A stretch of DNA of 64,000 nucleotides from Streptomyces cellulosae (GTDB lineage: Bacteria; Actinomycetota; Actinomycetes; Streptomycetales; Streptomycetaceae): positions 1 through 64,000 of the forward strand of contig NZ_JOEV01000030.1 of the NCBI RefSeq assembly GCF_000721105.1. The letters run 5' to 3'. A model generated the notes under the pieces. It saw nothing but the letters and a program-made list of their open reading frames with translations. It was not told the DNA's origin and searched no databases. Below are positions 62,775-64,000 of the stretch, in pieces. Within the stretch, counting starts at the first letter, position 1; every line of letters starts with the position of its first letter. Both the position numbers and the translations under genes were made by a program.

Positions 62775-64000
62775 TCCGCGCCCTGACCGTCACCACCGCG
62801 GCCCTGGCGGCTTCCCTGGTCGTCCCGCCGGCCTCCGCCACCCAGGCCCCGCCCCGCACCGGCTTCGAACAGACGGACGGCGCCCGCTGGACGACCCAGT
62901 CCGAGGAACAGACCTTCCTCACGGCGGTCGACCGTGCCGGCGCCCGGGTCTCCGTCGTTCCCATCGGTACGACGAAACAGGGCCGCCCCCTCCAACTGGC
63001 CCGGATCGGCGCCGCGCACGCACCGAACACGGTGCTGCTCGTGTGCAGCCAGCACGGCGACGAGCCCTCCGGGCGCGAGGCCTGCCTGACCACGATCCGC
63101 GACCTGGCGTACGCGAAGGACCGCGAGACCCGCCGCTTCCTGGACCGCACCACCCTGCTCGTCGTGCCGACCGCCAACCCCGACGGCCGCGCCGCCGACA
63201 CCCGGGGCAACGGCGACGGCGTGGACGTCAACCGCGACCACCTCGCCCTGAAGACCGCCGAGGCCCGCGCCATGGCCGCCGTGGTCCGGGACCGACACCC
63301 GGACGTCATCTACGACCTGCACGAGTACGGCGCCACACCCCCGTACTACGACAAGGACCTCTTCGACCTGTGGCCGCGCAACCTCAACACGGACGCGGCC
63401 GTCCACGAAGAGGCCGAGACCCTGTCCGAGGCGTACGTCCGTCCCGCAGCCCGCGGCGCCGGGTACTCGACGGGCACGTACGGCATCTGGACCGACCCCG
63501 CCACCGGCGAACCGGTCCGGCAGGTCGCCGGGGACGGGCAGGAACGCATCCTGCGGAACATGTCCGGGGTGAAACACGCGCTCGGCCTGCTCATCGAGAG
63601 CCGCGTCGAACCACTGACGGACGTCGGTCAGGCGGTCAACAACCGGCGCCGGGTCAGCTCGCAACTGGCCGCGCTGAAAGGCCTGTTCAGGTTCACCGGT
63701 GAGCGGCGCGCCCAGGTCGAGGCGGCGACGACCGGGGCCCGGCTCGCCGGATCCGCGGACGCCGGACCCGTCTACCTCGGCGGCGCCGACAACGACCCAC
63801 CGGAACCGGCCGAGGTGATCCAGGACCCGCCCTGCGGCTACCGGCTCACCGCCGGCCAGTACGCCGACGTCACGGACGAACTCGCCCTGCACGGAGTGAA
63901 GTCGAAGGGCACCTACGTCCCGCTCCGCCAGCCCCTGCGCGCGCTCGTCCCGCTGCTCCTGGACGCGCGTGCCCCATACCACCTCACGGCCGGTGAGCCC
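62771..64000 (+). CDS. Secreted M14-family zinc carboxypeptidase, 3' end beyond the window
   Basis: 410 codons are present and the frame is still open at the edge. A signal peptide ([22 protein letters not shown]) is followed by an M14 fold: zinc ligands H95 and E98 in [12 protein letters not shown], Arg in [20 protein letters not shown], and H184 in YDLHEYG; LLIESR holds the probable catalytic Glu. The last about 130 residues are a second, unidentified domain. It starts with ATG overlapping the S15 stop, so dipeptidyl-peptidase and carboxypeptidase are made together. Confidence 0.9.
   Translation, partial: MIRALTVTTAALAASLVVPPASATQAPPRTGFEQTDGARWTTQSEEQTFLTAVDRAGARVSVVPIGTTKQGRPLQLARIGAAHAPNTVLLVCSQHGDEPSGREACLTTIRDLAYAKDRETRRFLDRTTLLVVPTANPDGRAADTRGNGDGVDVNRDHLALKTAEARAMAAVVRDRHPDVIYDLHEYGATPPYYDKDLFDLWPRNLNTDAAVHEEAETLSEAYVRPAARGAGYSTGTYGIWTDPATGEPVRQVAGDGQERILRNMSGVKHALGLLIESRVEPLTDVGQAVNNRRRVSSQLAALKGLFRFTGERRAQVEAATTGARLAGSADAGPVYLGGADNDPPEPAEVIQDPPCGYRLTAGQYADVTDELALHGVKSKGTYVPLRQPLRALVPLLLDARAPYHLTAGEP

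Overview
The window is a 64 kb piece of a Streptomyces chromosome. Evidence: very high G+C with strong third-position G/C bias, many GTG/TTG starts, ATGA/GTGA stop-start overlaps, an SsgA-like sporulation protein, a WhiB-family protein, GPP34 and DUF2510 proteins, Tat-dependent and lipoprotein exports. The block pca genes - DNA ligase C/LigD polymerase - small laccase resembles the SCO6697-SCO6712 region of S. coelicolor as I remember it. No prophage, insertion sequence, rRNA, CRISPR array or intact tRNA was seen.

Layout. 1-2.4 kb: end of an NtaA-type monooxygenase and two more luciferase-like flavin enzymes in one operon. 2.5-9 kb: an HxlR relic, dihydrolipoyl dehydrogenase, an MHS-type transporter, a Tat-exported phospholipase C and a scramblase-like protein. 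9-12.8 kb: a DMT transporter/PAP2 operon divergent from its likely TetR repressor, with a perfect 22-bp inverted repeat between them, then a DUF2510 membrane protein. 13.3-16 kb: a LAL-type ATPase with a 3' frameshift. 16-21.2 kb: the protocatechuate operon pcaH-G-B-L with its MarR regulator PcaV; pcaI, pcaJ and pcaF are collapsed into one 413-bp chimeric relic. 21.2-25.9 kb: DUF3048 lipoprotein, zinc dehydrogenase, LigC and LigD-type polymerase. 25.9-32.9 kb: a secreted redox/sugar module (cupredoxin-DUF1080 protein, ThuA-PQQ dehydrogenase, two-domain laccase, LacI regulator). 32.9-36.4 kb: VOC protein, WhiB protein, tRNA-Arg-like remnant, acyl-ACP desaturase with iterated operators, DDAH. 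36.5-39.4 kb: a beta-lactamase divergent from a LysR-blaB-like pair, as in S. cacaoi. 39.5-46 kb: UvrA-like relic, ABC-F ATPase with a candidate leader, GPP34 protein, PLP enzyme, aldo/keto reductase, and a scar where an HxlR gene and a PEP-mutase gene both lost their 5' ends. 46-51.2 kb: SsgA-like protein, a secreted beta-propeller, small proteins, endonuclease V, enoyl reductase, YjbR protein. 51.3-57.4 kb: a fatty-acid/branched-acid oxidation operon (CoA transferase, acyl-CoA dehydrogenase relic, thiolase, FadB), then a MerR regulator. 57.6-64 kb: amino acid permease and three secreted peptidases, the last cut by the window edge.

The strongest overall theme is gene erosion. At least five loci are deletion or truncation relics and a sixth gene has a terminal frameshift, while the neighbouring genes are clean. 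Several of these are single steps of otherwise intact pathways (ring-cleavage lower pathway, beta-oxidation). A second theme is short-period tandem repeats sitting at or just after stop codons (9.04, 23.59, 52.50 and 54.15 kb). The least-described intact assembly is the secreted copper/sugar module at 25.9-32.9 kb.
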